From the NCBI GenBank assembly GCA_017307785.1, contig JAFKGI010000015.1:1-64000 (forward strand): 64,000 bases of DNA, read 5' to 3'. Positions 9,361 to 17,591 of this stretch are shown here, in pieces. The translations under genes were made by a program, and so were the position numbers. The notes beneath the pieces are model-generated. The model saw only the letters and a list, made by a program, of their open reading frames with translations. It had not been told where the DNA came from and made no database searches. The first letter of the stretch is position 1. The number at the start of each line of letters is the position of its first letter. The stretch is from Vulcanimicrobiota bacterium. Its GTDB lineage: Bacteria > Vulcanimicrobiota > Xenobia > Xenobiales > JADMJV01.

Positions 9361-9768
9361 ATGAACATCGGCGGTTGGATCAAGAAACCCAGCAAAGGCC
9401 AGTCTGGAGCCATGTTGGTAGCCGCCCTGCTCTTTGCCGTCGTCTCTTACAACCTCTACTACTGCTGCCAACTGAAGCAGCGTGAGCTCGAGGAGCGCCA
9501 GAGAGAACTGGTGGCTTTGAGGAGCGAAATCAGTCTGGCGGAATATAGCAACTCTCAGCTCAAAGCGCAGGTGGCCTATCTGTCCACCGACGCCGGCGCC
9601 GAAGAAGTGGCCCGCGAAAAGCTTGGACTGGTCAAACAGGGTGAGGTTTCGTTCGTCGTGCTGGGCGCAGACGGGGTGGCCAAGACCCCTCTCAAGCCCA
9701 CCGTCGCGGTGGAACCGACCGATCCCAGCTTGATGATGCGCTTTATGCACTGGTTCTTTATCGGCTAA
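9361..9768 (+). CDS. FtsB/DivIC-type septum formation initiator
   Basis: A 135-residue bitopic membrane protein with a short cytoplasmic N terminus, one transmembrane segment (about residues 17-37), a coiled coil rich in Leu, Glu and Arg, and the family motif AREKLGLVKQGEV. FtsB/DivIC proteins form the periplasmic FtsQBL-type divisome complex. ATG 9361 follows GGGAG and is preferred to ATG 9328, which would add 11 residues. The C-terminal tail of about 40 residues ends in an unusual hydrophobic and aromatic stretch. Downstream lies tRNA-Leu. Confidence 0.78.
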   Translation: MNIGGWIKKPSKGQSGAMLVAALLFAVVSYNLYYCCQLKQRELEERQRELVALRSEISLAEYSNSQLKAQVAYLSTDAGAEEVAREKLGLVKQGEVSFVVLGADGVAKTPLKPTVAVEPTDPSLMMRFMHWFFIG

Positions 9769-9807
9769 AGGACTGAGAGAACCGCGAGCAGAAGCCCAGA
9801 TTTGCGC

Positions 9808-9890
9808 GCGGGAGTGGCGGAATGGTAGACGCACGGGACTTAAAATCCCGGGATCGCAAGATCGTGCGGGTTCGAGTCCCGCCTTCCGTA
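9808..9890 (+). tRNA. tRNA-Leu (anticodon UAA)
   Basis: A class II tRNA of about 83 nt: acceptor GCGGGAG/CTTCCGT, D-arm GGCGGAATGG, anticodon stem CGGGA/TCCCG with loop CTTAAAA (anticodon TAA), a long variable arm (GATCGCAAGATC) and a T-arm with GTTCGAGTC. The discriminator is A, and CCA is not encoded. A strong terminator follows immediately. Confidence 0.95.
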
Positions 9891-9896
9891 TGAGTC

Positions 9897-9923
9897 AAAA
9901 CCCCTCAGAAATGAGGGGTTTTT
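9897..9923 (+). terminator. Intrinsic terminator after tRNA-Leu
   Basis: AACCCCTCA/TGAGGGGTT stem with a GAAA tetraloop, flanked by A and T runs (TTTTTGTTTTTG follows). It ends the tRNA-Leu transcript and probably the upstream accD-pyk-ftsB transcription. Confidence 0.9.
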
Positions 9924-9989
9924 GTTTTTGTGTAGCCACTTTCTGGAACTCCTCAGAGATTTTTCAGGGCGCCCGGTTACCCTTGAAAA

Positions 9990-10880
9990 ATGGCCAAGAT
10001 CCACCGCAATCCGAACAACCCGGCCGCCTACAGCAACAAGCGACCCAAAAACCAGGCTGAGGTGCAACCCCAAGAGGGCGTTTTCACGCTGGTCACCTAC
10101 AATATGAAGAACTTCTTTGATGGGTATGACCAGGACCCCAAGAAGGGCTCGACCGAAAAGCCGGTCTGGGAAGTCAACGCGCTGACCAAAGTTCTGGCTC
10201 GCTCCGGAGCCGAGGTGGTGCTGGCGCAGGAAGTGGAAAACGAGGGCGTGTTGCAGCGCTGGCCCGAGCAGTTGCCCAATGTCACCGCCCCGGGGACCAA
10301 TGACAAGCGCGGTATCAACCTGGGAGTGCTTTCCAAGTATCCGATGGTGAAAGTGGTGACCCACAAGGACGCCAAGCTAGAGGGCGATCGTAGTTTCAGT
10401 CGCGATTTACTGCGGGCGGACCTGGATATTCAGGGCGAAACCGTGTCGGTCTACACGACTCACTCGCAAAATCGGCGCACCGATGAAAAGGCTCCCGAAG
10501 CCGACCGGCAGCGTCTGGCCGAGGCGACCGCCATCAAAGAAATCGTCACCCGCGAGATGCAAGAATTTCCCAATCGGCTCTACGTCATCACCGGAGACTT
10601 CAACGATACCACCGAGGACCCGGCTTTGCAGGCGCTACTGAACGGCCCTGGAGACAAGTTGGTCGATACGCTGGCCGGCCAGGAGCCCAAGCAGCGCGTG
10701 ACCTGGCCCGCCAATCCGGCCAAGGCCGGCAAATACCCCCCTGGACAATTCGACCACATCTTGATTCCAGAGAAGTTCAAAGACCGACTGATCGATAGCC
10801 AGGTGCTGGACTATCGAGAACTGACCCAGAACGCCTCCGACCACAAACCCATTCGCGCTCGTTTCCGGCTGCAATCATGA
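9990..10880 (+). CDS. Endonuclease/exonuclease/phosphatase (EEP) family hydrolase
   Basis: A 296-residue EEP-fold metal hydrolase. Motifs are VTYNMKNFF (catalytic Asn), AQEVENEG (metal Glu), TTHSQNRR, VITGDFND (Asp/Asn pair) and a C-terminal FDHILIPE and ASDHKPI (catalytic His). The substrate, nucleic acid or a phosphodiester such as a lipid, cannot be told. The N-terminal 30 residues are Asn/Pro/Lys-rich with no signal peptide visible. No ribosome binding site is evident before ATG 9990. The stop overlaps the next ATG (ATGA), coupling it to a small unknown protein. Confidence 0.85.
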   Translation: MAKIHRNPNNPAAYSNKRPKNQAEVQPQEGVFTLVTYNMKNFFDGYDQDPKKGSTEKPVWEVNALTKVLARSGAEVVLAQEVENEGVLQRWPEQLPNVTAPGTNDKRGINLGVLSKYPMVKVVTHKDAKLEGDRSFSRDLLRADLDIQGETVSVYTTHSQNRRTDEKAPEADRQRLAEATAIKEIVTREMQEFPNRLYVITGDFNDTTEDPALQALLNGPGDKLVDTLAGQEPKQRVTWPANPAKAGKYPPGQFDHILIPEKFKDRLIDSQVLDYRELTQNASDHKPIRARFRLQS

Positions 10881-11224
10881 GCCGGCCGCTGAACGCTCTG
10901 GAAAAGATCGAGGAACTGGTGAGCGGCCGACGCTCCGGGCAAGTCGACGAGGCCGAATACCAGCAAGGCCTGGAGCTGGTAAAACGCAGTTTGGACACGG
11001 CCCTCCATGGCATGCGGACCGTGCAGTTTCCCGAAGGCACCACCACCGGGCCATCGCTTCAGGGTCAGGCCATCGAAGCTTTTGAGAGCCTGGAACAATG
11101 CCTGGATGAGTTGCTGGCCGGCGACCTCAACGAGGCCCACCTGGCACAGGCGCGCGCGGCTTATACCAGTCTGGAGAACTCCCTCAGGGCGATCCAGGCT
11201 GCCCGTCAAGGACAGGTGCCTTGA
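10877..11224 (+). CDS. Small helical hypothetical protein
   Basis: A 115-residue protein starting in an ATGA overlap with the EEP hydrolase. It is predicted mostly helical, with Leu/Glu/Gln-rich stretches and a central PEGTTTGPSL loop. No cysteine pairs, signal peptide or membrane segment is apparent, and I recognise no family. The coupling suggests it works with the hydrolase or is simply co-expressed. Its last 41 bases overlap the 3' end of the convergent gene at 11184-12158, unusual for this window. Confidence 0.65.
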   Translation: MSRPLNALEKIEELVSGRRSGQVDEAEYQQGLELVKRSLDTALHGMRTVQFPEGTTTGPSLQGQAIEAFESLEQCLDELLAGDLNEAHLAQARAAYTSLENSLRAIQAARQGQVP

Positions 11225-12158
11225 TCTTCAGCGGCGGCAAGCCTCCCGAGGTCTTCAGGTAAAGCAGTAGACCGGCCGGCTGGCTGGCGTTTTCGTTGAC
11301 GTCTCGGGCCACCGCGATGATGGTGACGGCCAACCGGGGATAGCCGGGCGGAAACTTGTATTCGTATTGAAACTTGCCCTCGGCGTCGGCCTTGATCTTG
11401 GGGTGGACGTCGGCCGGCAGTTTGCCAAAATCCACTCCGTCGCGAAAGAAGCTGTGCACGTGTAATTCCACGGTCGCGTCCGGCACCGTCACTCCGCGGG
11501 CAATCAGGACTTTATCCACGGTCGCCCCATTCTCGGGTGAGTCCCAGCGAATGGTCAGGTCGGCCGCGGCGATGGTTAAGGTTCCTTCACACAGCTGGCG
11601 ATCCAGCTCACCTTCCTTTTCCAGGAAGACCTCGACGCGGCAGGTCTTGCCCGCCAGCTTGGCCGGAATCTTGACGGTGGTCTTATAACTGCCGCGTTCT
11701 TCCAACATCTTGTATTTCTCGGGAAAGCCGGTCAGCTCGACCCAGCCTTTGCCCATGTTTCGCCCCTTCATCTCGACCACGATTTTGTCGAAAGCTCGCG
11801 GCTTGAAGGGCGCAGTGAAGACGCAGCCCTTGATGAAGGTCGAACCCACCACCTCAAAGTCCCAGGCCTGAACCGTTTCCCCAACTTCTACTCGCACCTT
11901 GTGGAGACCGCGCTGGAGCGGCTTGGGCGGCTTATAGCTGATGAACATGCCGGTCCGCAGGCATTCGCCGCTGACCTCGACCTCGTCGAGGTAGAGGCGA
12001 GCCTGGCGGTAGGGTAGGGAAGAGCCGGCCGGCCAGTAAAGAGCGATCTCGGGGGTTAAGGAGACCATCTTCTCGCCAGTCGAGGGCTGGTGCGCCCACT
12101 CCAGCGCCAAGGCCGGGAGATTCAAAAAGACCAACAAGAGGAACACTAGAAACGGCAC
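11184..12158 (-). CDS. Secreted protein with Ig-like repeats
   Basis: A 324-residue protein with a clear signal peptide (MPFLVFLLLVFLNLPALA) from GTG 12158. The rest is beta-rich, with segments of Ig-like/Big-domain style: VSLTPEIALYWPAGS, WDSPENGATVDKVLIARGVTVPDATVELHV, and a final VTIIAVARDVNENAS typical of Ig-like 'D.N.N.S' ends. Probable role: exported structural or adhesion-related protein. No catalytic motif is seen. The 3' end overlaps the convergent gene at 10877-11224 by 41 bases. Confidence 0.75.
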   Translation of the reverse strand: MPFLVFLLLVFLNLPALALEWAHQPSTGEKMVSLTPEIALYWPAGSSLPYRQARLYLDEVEVSGECLRTGMFISYKPPKPLQRGLHKVRVEVGETVQAWDFEVVGSTFIKGCVFTAPFKPRAFDKIVVEMKGRNMGKGWVELTGFPEKYKMLEERGSYKTTVKIPAKLAGKTCRVEVFLEKEGELDRQLCEGTLTIAAADLTIRWDSPENGATVDKVLIARGVTVPDATVELHVHSFFRDGVDFGKLPADVHPKIKADAEGKFQYEYKFPPGYPRLAVTIIAVARDVNENASQPAGLLLYLKTSGGLPPLKIKAPVLDGQPGSP

Positions 12159-12255
12159 GGCTCAGGCTTCCCGACACCACCCCTGAATCCTGGGGAAGGA
12201 CTGAGGATCCTCTGCGCGAAGCCGTTTTTGAATTTTTTAGACCCCAGGAGTCAGT

Positions 12256-13500
12256 ATGAGTAGAACCCCAAGAATCGTCGTCACCGGCATCGGCTGTCTG
12301 AGCCCGATTGGCCACGGCGTGGATAATTTCTGGCAGGCGCTCCTGGACGGAAAAAACGGCATCGGCAAGATTACGTCGTTTGACGCCAGCGACCTGAGCA
12401 CGCAGATCGCCGCCGAAATCCACGACTTCAACCCCGATGACTACATGAACAAAAAAGAGGCCAAGCGGATGGACCGGGTTCTCCAGTTCGCCGTTGCCGC
12501 TGCCAAACTGGCACTCGACGACTCGGGACTGACCATCGACGAGAAAAACTGCTACGACGTGGGCGTCAGCATCGGCTCCGGTATCGGCGGTATGCGCACC
12601 TTCGAAATTCAGCACCAGGCGCTGCTTGAAGGCGGCTCGCGCAAGGTCAGTCCTTTCTTTATTCCGATGATGATTCCCAATATGTGCGCCGGCCAGGTCA
12701 GCCTGCAGTTTGGCATCAAAGGGCCCAGTTTCTCCGTAGTTTCCGCCTGCGCCACCGGTGTTAACGGTGTCACCTCGGCCATGGACGCTCTGCTCACGGG
12801 ACGTGCCAAAGTGATGTTGGCCGGCGGGTCGGAGTCGTCGATTTGCGCGGTGGCCATGGCCGGCTTCTGCGCCATGCGCGCCATGTCGAGTCGCAACGAT
12901 GAGCCTGAGAAAGCCTCGCGTCCCTTTGACAAAGAGCGCGACGGCTTCGTCATGGGCGAAGGCGCCGGCGTGCTGGTGCTGGAGACGCTGGAACATGCCA
13001 CCGAACGTGGTGCCAAGATTTACGCGGAACTGGTGGGCTACGGCTGCACCAACGACGCTCACCACATCACCAATCCCGACGGCAAAGGTGCGGCCGAAGC
13101 CATGCGCATCGCCCTGCGTGACGCCGGTCTCAAACCCGAGGACATCGACTACATCAACGCCCATGCCACCTCGACCCCGGTCGGCGACCCGATGGAGACA
13201 GCCGCCATCCGCGAAGTCTTTGACGGTCACGTCGATAAAATGGCCGTTTCTTCCACCAAATCGATGATCGGGCACACCCTGGGCGCCACCGGAGCGCTGG
13301 AGACCATCTGTTGCGTGCTGGCCGTCCAAAACGACGTGGTTCCGCCCACCATCAACTACGAGTTTCCCGATCCGGAGTGTCCCATCGACTGCGTGCCCAA
13401 TCTGGCTCGCCGCATGACGGTTCGTGCTGCTCTCAACAATAGTTTTGGCTTCGGTGGACACAACGCGGTGGTGGTGGTCAAGAAGTTCTCGCAGAACTGA
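12256..13500 (+). CDS. fabF: Beta-ketoacyl-ACP synthase II
   Basis: A 414-residue KAS II condensing enzyme of fatty-acid elongation. The Cys-His-His triad is visible: Cys165 in SACATG, His303 in NAHATSTP and His340 in SMIGHTLGA. GEGAGVLVLE and NNSFGFGGHNA are further family motifs. ATG 12256 has CAGGAG 6-7 bases upstream. acpP, which often precedes fabF, is not here. rnc starts directly after the stop codon, a common fabF-rnc arrangement. Confidence 0.96.
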   Translation: MSRTPRIVVTGIGCLSPIGHGVDNFWQALLDGKNGIGKITSFDASDLSTQIAAEIHDFNPDDYMNKKEAKRMDRVLQFAVAAAKLALDDSGLTIDEKNCYDVGVSIGSGIGGMRTFEIQHQALLEGGSRKVSPFFIPMMIPNMCAGQVSLQFGIKGPSFSVVSACATGVNGVTSAMDALLTGRAKVMLAGGSESSICAVAMAGFCAMRAMSSRNDEPEKASRPFDKERDGFVMGEGAGVLVLETLEHATERGAKIYAELVGYGCTNDAHHITNPDGKGAAEAMRIALRDAGLKPEDIDYINAHATSTPVGDPMETAAIREVFDGHVDKMAVSSTKSMIGHTLGATGALETICCVLAVQNDVVPPTINYEFPDPECPIDCVPNLARRMTVRAALNNSFGFGGHNAVVVVKKFSQN

Positions 13501-14214
13501 ATGGACCGGCATCGTCTTCAAGACCGCCTGCAATATCATTTCCAAGATCAGAGCCTGCTCGGCCAGGCCCTGCGCCACGAATCCTACGCCCAGGAAAGCG
13601 AAGAAAGCAGCCAGGAGCGCCTGGAGTTTCTAGGCGACTCCATTCTAGGGGCGGTGGTGGCCGGGTTTCTCTTCCGCCACTACAGCGAGCTTCCCGAGGG
13701 ACGTCTGGCCCAGATGAAGGCCTCGCTGGTTTCCACCGAGCAGCTGGCCGAGAAGGCCCGTCAGCTGGAGCTGGGCGACTTTGTCGAATTGGGCCGCGGA
13801 CAGCAGCAGGAGGGCAACCGTCAGCGTGCCAATCTGCTGGCCGATACCCTGGAGGCCCTGTTTGGAGCCGTCTATCTGGAAGCCGGCTTTGACACCGTTG
13901 AGGGTCTGATCCTGAGGCTTTTCGAGCCTGAGCTGAAGGCGGCGGGGGAGTGGCGCAAAGATTACAAGAGCAGCCTCCAGGAAGAAGCCCAGCGTCTCTT
14001 TCAAGAGCTTCCGGAGTATCAGGTTCTGGAAGAAATCGGCCCACCCCATGACCGCACCTTTGTGGTGCAGGTTTCTCTGCAGGGCCGTGTCTGTGGCCAG
14101 GGCAGCGGCCGCAGCAAGCGCGATGCCGGTCAGAAAGCCGCCGAACAGGCGCTGCTGCACTTAGAGGGAGCGGACCAGGAGCAGGGCGAAGAGGCGACGC
14201 GCACTGGTGGATGA
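13501..14214 (+). CDS. rnc: Ribonuclease III
   Basis: A 237-residue double-strand-specific endoribonuclease for rRNA and mRNA processing. The catalytic signature [12 protein letters not shown] begins near residue 40, the second acidic motif [14 protein letters not shown] near 117, and a C-terminal dsRNA-binding domain ends with [16 protein letters not shown] charged tail of about 20 residues follows. ATG 13501 abuts the fabF stop. The 3' end overlaps the next gene by 8 bases. Confidence 0.95.
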   Translation: MDRHRLQDRLQYHFQDQSLLGQALRHESYAQESEESSQERLEFLGDSILGAVVAGFLFRHYSELPEGRLAQMKASLVSTEQLAEKARQLELGDFVELGRGQQQEGNRQRANLLADTLEALFGAVYLEAGFDTVEGLILRLFEPELKAAGEWRKDYKSSLQEEAQRLFQELPEYQVLEEIGPPHDRTFVVQVSLQGRVCGQGSGRSKRDAGQKAAEQALLHLEGADQEQGEEATRTGG

Positions 14215-14485
14215 GCTTTCCCTCAAGGTTCGCGTAATCCCTAATGCCCATAAGAACTCGCTGGTTGGAATGCAGGATGGCGTACTGGTCGTACGCTTGA
14301 CCGCTCCACCGGTAGACGGCAAAGCCAACCAGGCCTTGTTGGAGTTCCTGGCCAGTCACTGGGGCCTGCGCAAACAACAGGTGCAGCTCCATAGTGGACA
14401 GAAGTCTCGTCACAAATTGGTCAAAGTTCAGGGGATAGGCAGTGCCGAGTTGGAGCGCCTGGTCCCTCCAGGAAGTGAGGAATAA
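14207..14485 (+). CDS. DUF167 (YggU-family) protein
   Basis: A 92-residue protein with the DUF167 core: [37 protein letters not shown], and a final region with [14 protein letters not shown]. The family is widespread, small and of unknown biochemical role. Start GTG 14207 lies inside the end of rnc in another frame. It belongs to the fabF-rnc transcript. Confidence 0.88.
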   Translation: MDELSLKVRVIPNAHKNSLVGMQDGVLVVRLTAPPVDGKANQALLEFLASHWGLRKQQVQLHSGQKSRHKLVKVQGIGSAELERLVPPGSEE

Positions 14486-14487
14486 CA

Positions 14488-14931
14488 ATGGATTTTCAAA
14501 CCGGCGGAATGGCTTTTCTAGGCGGTGACACAGGTGGCGGTGCCGGTGGCGGTCCCTTCCTGCAATTCTCGGTGCCTTGCCTCGAGGTGATTGACACCGA
14601 AGGCAAGCCCCCGAGCTTCAACTATCTCTTTTATGAGCTGCCGTTGCCCGAGTTTCCCTTCAAAGTGGACTTCTTCGTGGCCAACGGCTGGTGCAACGGC
14701 ACCGGCAAATACACGCAGAGCATGATGATCCTCAAGCCGGACAAGACCACCATGGTGGAAACCGGCGACCAGCCCTTCGAGCTCAAAGAAGCGATCACGC
14801 CGTTCATGGCCGTCAACTTCTTCCAGGGCATCGTTTTCGAGAAACCCGGCACCTACTGGTTCCGCGTTCAGCTCGGAGGCAAGAAAGTGCTCGAGTATCC
14901 GCTGACGGTCCGCGAAGCCGCCAAGAAGTAA
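14488..14931 (+). CDS. DUF6941-like beta-sandwich protein
   Basis: A 147-residue protein with a Gly-rich start followed by beta strands. The layout (PEFPFKVDFFVANGW, LKPDKTTMVETG, EKPGTYWFRVQLGGKKVLEYPLTV) resembles the DUF6941 family, small Ig-like proteins of unknown function. It has no signal peptide. GAGGAAT precedes ATG 14488. It is the last gene of the fabF-rnc operon and is followed by a strong terminator. Confidence 0.6.
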   Translation: MDFQTGGMAFLGGDTGGGAGGGPFLQFSVPCLEVIDTEGKPPSFNYLFYELPLPEFPFKVDFFVANGWCNGTGKYTQSMMILKPDKTTMVETGDQPFELKEAITPFMAVNFFQGIVFEKPGTYWFRVQLGGKKVLEYPLTVREAAKK

Positions 14932-14939
14932 GTTTCCAG

Positions 14940-14966
14940 GAGGCGCCCGTTGGGCGCCTCTTTTTT
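14940..14966 (+). terminator. Intrinsic terminator of the fabF-rnc operon
   Basis: GAGGCGCCC/GGGCGCCTC stem with a GTT loop and a TTTTTT tail, directly downstream of the gene ending at 14931. Confidence 0.9.
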
Positions 14967-14975
14967 ACCGGTTCT

Positions 14976-15005
14976 ATGATCGCCAAACCTTTCTTTGGCG
15001 ATCAT
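14976..15005. repeat. Perfect 12-bp inverted repeat upstream of the ATP-grasp gene
   Basis: ATGATCGCCAAA at 14976-14987 and its exact complement at 14994-15005 are separated by CCTTTC. No T-run follows, so it is not a terminator. It lies about 80 bases upstream of the ATP-grasp start and could be a leader hairpin or a regulator-binding palindrome. Confidence 0.7.
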
Positions 15006-15086
15006 GCATGTTTTGCGGACCAGGCCTGCTTGCAGGGCTGGCCGACCCCCTGTGCGAAGCGCAATCGCAATCGTTGAAGGGAACTC

Positions 15087-16295
15087 TTGTCACCGATGGA
15101 TCGCAAACCCATCTTTCTACTTATGTCCAGCTTCTACAAGGGCGGCACGCTCATTGAGGAATGTAAAGCGCTGGGCATCCATACCATCTTGTTGACGGTG
15201 GAGTCCCTGAAGGACAAAGCCTGGCCCTGGCACGCCATCGACGAAAAGTTCTTCATGCCGCTTGGCTTTGAACAGCCCGGCATTACCCACGCGGTCAGCT
15301 TCCTGGCCCGCACTCGTGAAATCGATCGCATCATCCCGCTCGATGACTTTGACGTGGAGGTCGCCGCTGGACTCCGCGAGCACCTGCGGTCGCCCGGTAT
15401 GGGCGACACCACCGCCAGATTCTTCCGCGACAAGCTGGCCATGCGCGTGCAGGCCCGTGATGAAGGCGTGCCGGTACCGGACTTCGTACACGTGCTCAAC
15501 TACGACCAGATCAACGAGTATTTGGAGCGCGTTCCCGGACCCTGGGTGCTCAAGCCCCGCTCGCAGGCCGGCTCCATCGGCATCAAAAAGTGCCATAACT
15601 CTCAGGAAGTCTGGGATCATATCAACAAACTGGGCGACGAACAGTCCGAGCATTTGATCGAGAAGTATGTGCCCGGTGACGTCTTCCACGTCGACTCGAT
15701 CGTCTTCGACAACAAGATCCACTTCGCGCTGTCCTCCCGCTACCACACGCCGCCTTTCGACGTGTGGAACGGCGGCGGCGTCTTCGCCTCGCAGACCGTC
15801 GACCCGAAGCATCCCGCCTACCAGGGACTGCTGGAAGCCAACGAACAGGTCATCAAGGCGATGCGCCTGGTGCGCGGTGTGACCCACGCCGAGTTCATCC
15901 GCGCCCACGACGGCACCATCTACTTCCTGGAGATGGCTGCCCGCGTCGGCGGCGCTCACATCGACCGTCTGGTGGAGGCCGCTTCCGGCATCAATCCCTG
16001 GAAAGAATGGCCCAAACTGGAGCTGGCTTACCTCAAAAAGGAAAAATACAAGCTGCCCAAGATCAAGAAAAATCAGGCCGGCCTGGTGATCTGCCTGAGC
16101 CGCAACGAGCATCCGGATCTGTCTAGCTACAACGCACCGGAAGTGGTGTGGAAACTGGCCGAAGAATTCCACGCCGCCGTCATCGTGTCGGCGGCCAAAT
16201 CTTCGCGAGTGGATGAGTTGCTGGATGAATACACCCAGAAACTCAACCAGGACGTGCTGGCGGTGGCACCGCCGACAGAAACCGCCGTCCACTAG
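15087..16295 (+). CDS. Orphan ATP-grasp domain ligase
   Basis: A 402-residue ATP-grasp protein. Residues 1-110 form a pre-ATP-grasp Rossmann-like domain with the acidic motif IIPLDDFDVE. The nucleotide-binding core follows with PWVLKPRSQAGSIGIKKC, LIEKYVPGDVFHVDSIVF and the metal-binding end FLEMAARVGGAH, where the usual Asn of ExN is replaced by Ala, as in some carboxylate-amine ligases. Such enzymes join a carboxylate to an amine or thiol, often making dipeptides. No carrier protein or substrate gene is adjacent, so the product is unknown. TTG 15087 sits 5-6 bases after GAAGGGA; ATG 15096 is the alternative. Confidence 0.8.
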   Translation: MSPMDRKPIFLLMSSFYKGGTLIEECKALGIHTILLTVESLKDKAWPWHAIDEKFFMPLGFEQPGITHAVSFLARTREIDRIIPLDDFDVEVAAGLREHLRSPGMGDTTARFFRDKLAMRVQARDEGVPVPDFVHVLNYDQINEYLERVPGPWVLKPRSQAGSIGIKKCHNSQEVWDHINKLGDEQSEHLIEKYVPGDVFHVDSIVFDNKIHFALSSRYHTPPFDVWNGGGVFASQTVDPKHPAYQGLLEANEQVIKAMRLVRGVTHAEFIRAHDGTIYFLEMAARVGGAHIDRLVEAASGINPWKEWPKLELAYLKKEKYKLPKIKKNQAGLVICLSRNEHPDLSSYNAPEVVWKLAEEFHAAVIVSAAKSSRVDELLDEYTQKLNQDVLAVAPPTETAVH

Positions 16296-16300
16296 AGACA

Positions 16301-16330
16301 AGAAAAAAGCCCCGCGAGGGGCTTTTTTCT
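16301..16330. terminator. Bidirectional terminator between ATP-grasp gene and cytosine deaminase
   Basis: A 13-bp perfect palindromic stem (AGAAAAAAGCCCC, loop GCGA, GGGGCTTTTTTCT) gives a T-run on both strands, serving the two convergent genes. Confidence 0.92.
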
Positions 16331-16343
16331 TGCTCCAAATAAG

Positions 16344-16787
16344 CTAGACGCCGATGTCTTCTCTCCACAGCTCGGGCTTGTCGTGAATGAACTGCTTCAT
16401 CAGTTCGACGCATTCCTGATTGTCGAGGATGTCCAGGTCCACTCCTCGCACCATCAGGTATTGCTCGGGCCCCTGAAAGGTGCGGTTCTCCCCCACTACG
16501 ATTCGCGGAATCCCATACAGCAGGGCTGTCCCGCTGCACATATCGCAGGGAGACAGAGTCGAGTAGAGCACGCAGCGCTTGTAGTCTTTGGCCTGCAGGC
16601 GGCCGGCGTTCTCCAGGCAGTCCATCTCGGCATGGAGGATGGCACTGCCCTTCTGGACGCGCCGGTTGTGGCCGCGGCCGATGATCTTTCCGTCCAGAAC
16701 CAGGACAGAACCAATAGGAATGCCGCCCTCAGCCAGCCCGAGGCGGGCTTCCTCCAGGGCGGCTTGCAAAAACAGTTGATCGCTCAT
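16344..16787 (-). CDS. Yeast-type cytosine deaminase
   Basis: A 147-residue single-domain zinc deaminase of the CDA/tRNA-adenosine-deaminase fold. His52 and Glu54 (HAEMD), then Cys81 and Cys84 (SPCDMC), make the zinc site. The surrounding sequence (EGGIPIGSVLV, GRGHNRR, QKGSAILH, TLSPCDMC, YGIPRIVVGEN, KQFI..KPELWREDIG) matches the layout of fungal Fcy1 far better than TadA or guanine deaminase, including the C-terminal Trp-x-Glu-Asp-Ile-Gly lid. Expected reaction: cytosine to uracil. ATG 16787 is chosen because longer versions run into the divergent gene at 16842. Specificity is inferred from similarity. Confidence 0.8.
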   Translation of the reverse strand: MSDQLFLQAALEEARLGLAEGGIPIGSVLVLDGKIIGRGHNRRVQKGSAILHAEMDCLENAGRLQAKDYKRCVLYSTLSPCDMCSGTALLYGIPRIVVGENRTFQGPEQYLMVRGVDLDILDNQECVELMKQFIHDKPELWREDIGV

Positions 16788-16841
16788 ATTGGCGCCACTT
16801 TTGCGCTTGACGCTACCACCCCTTCCCCCTAATGTACCCTG

Positions 16842-17591
16842 ATGCAACTGGAACAACTCAGACAGACTCTCGCGAATCAGACCTTCCAGCCACTTTTTGC
16901 GACTCTCAGTGGAGCTCATCTCTACGGCTTCGAGTCGCCCGACAGCGACGTCGACCTGCGCGGGGCCTTCGTGCTGCCGCTCAAGGCGGTCATCGGAATG
17001 CACGAACCCAAAGAGACGGTGAGCAAGACCTTTGACGAGCATGGCCTGGAGATCGACCTGGTTTGTCACGACATCCTCAAGTTCTGCCGGTTGCTCCACA
17101 AAAACAGCGGCGAAGTGCTGGAACAACTCTATTCCGACCTGGTGGTCTGGCCCTCACCACGCCTCAGCGAACTGCAGAATCTCTTTCAGCCGCACATCGG
17201 TAAGGAGTTCTATTTCCACTATCGCGGCTTTCTGCTCAATCAGCGCAAGCTGGTCGAGAAGCCTGAAGCGACCGTCAAGGAGTGCCTCTATGGCTATCGG
17301 GTGGCCCTTACAGGGATCCATCTATTGCAGAGCGGCCAGCTGAACGCGAATCTACCCTCACTTCTCGAGCTCTTTCCAGAGCCGGAAGTCGGCGAGTTGA
17401 TCGAGGAAAAACAATCGACCCGAGAGCACTCCCCTTTGGAGGCGGACCGCAAGCAGCGTCATCTGAAGCGCCTGGAAGAGCTTCAGGGCGAGCTGGAGGT
17501 AGCCCACGCCAACTCTCCCCTGCCCTCCTCCGGCGGCGCCTTGGAGGAGCTCAGCGAGTTCGTGGTGCGCGTGCGCATGGGGCGCTCGTGA
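16842..17591 (+). CDS. Nucleotidyltransferase (PF10127/RlaP-like), first of a tandem pair
   Basis: A 249-residue minimal nucleotidyltransferase. The Pol-beta-type active site is visible as Ser23-Gly24 followed by SPDSDVDLRG with Asp36 and Asp38. A third acidic position is likely in LEIDLVCHD. The family is predicted to transfer nucleotides and is sometimes found with RNA ligases; substrates are unknown. The last third is charged and may be coiled coil. Its TGA overlaps the GTG of a second family member in GTGA, so the two are translationally coupled and may form a heterodimer. Confidence 0.8.
   Translation: MQLEQLRQTLANQTFQPLFATLSGAHLYGFESPDSDVDLRGAFVLPLKAVIGMHEPKETVSKTFDEHGLEIDLVCHDILKFCRLLHKNSGEVLEQLYSDLVVWPSPRLSELQNLFQPHIGKEFYFHYRGFLLNQRKLVEKPEATVKECLYGYRVALTGIHLLQSGQLNANLPSLLELFPEPEVGELIEEKQSTREHSPLEADRKQRHLKRLEELQGELEVAHANSPLPSSGGALEELSEFVVRVRMGRS

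Noticed and set aside
11932..13578. 548-residue minus-strand open frame opposite fabF
   Set aside because: It is the shadow of fabF. His/Gly/Val-rich composition and no domain fit an antisense frame of a GC-rich gene.
15117..16301. 394-residue minus-strand open frame opposite the ATP-grasp gene
   Set aside because: The plus strand carries intact ATP-grasp motifs; this is its antisense frame.
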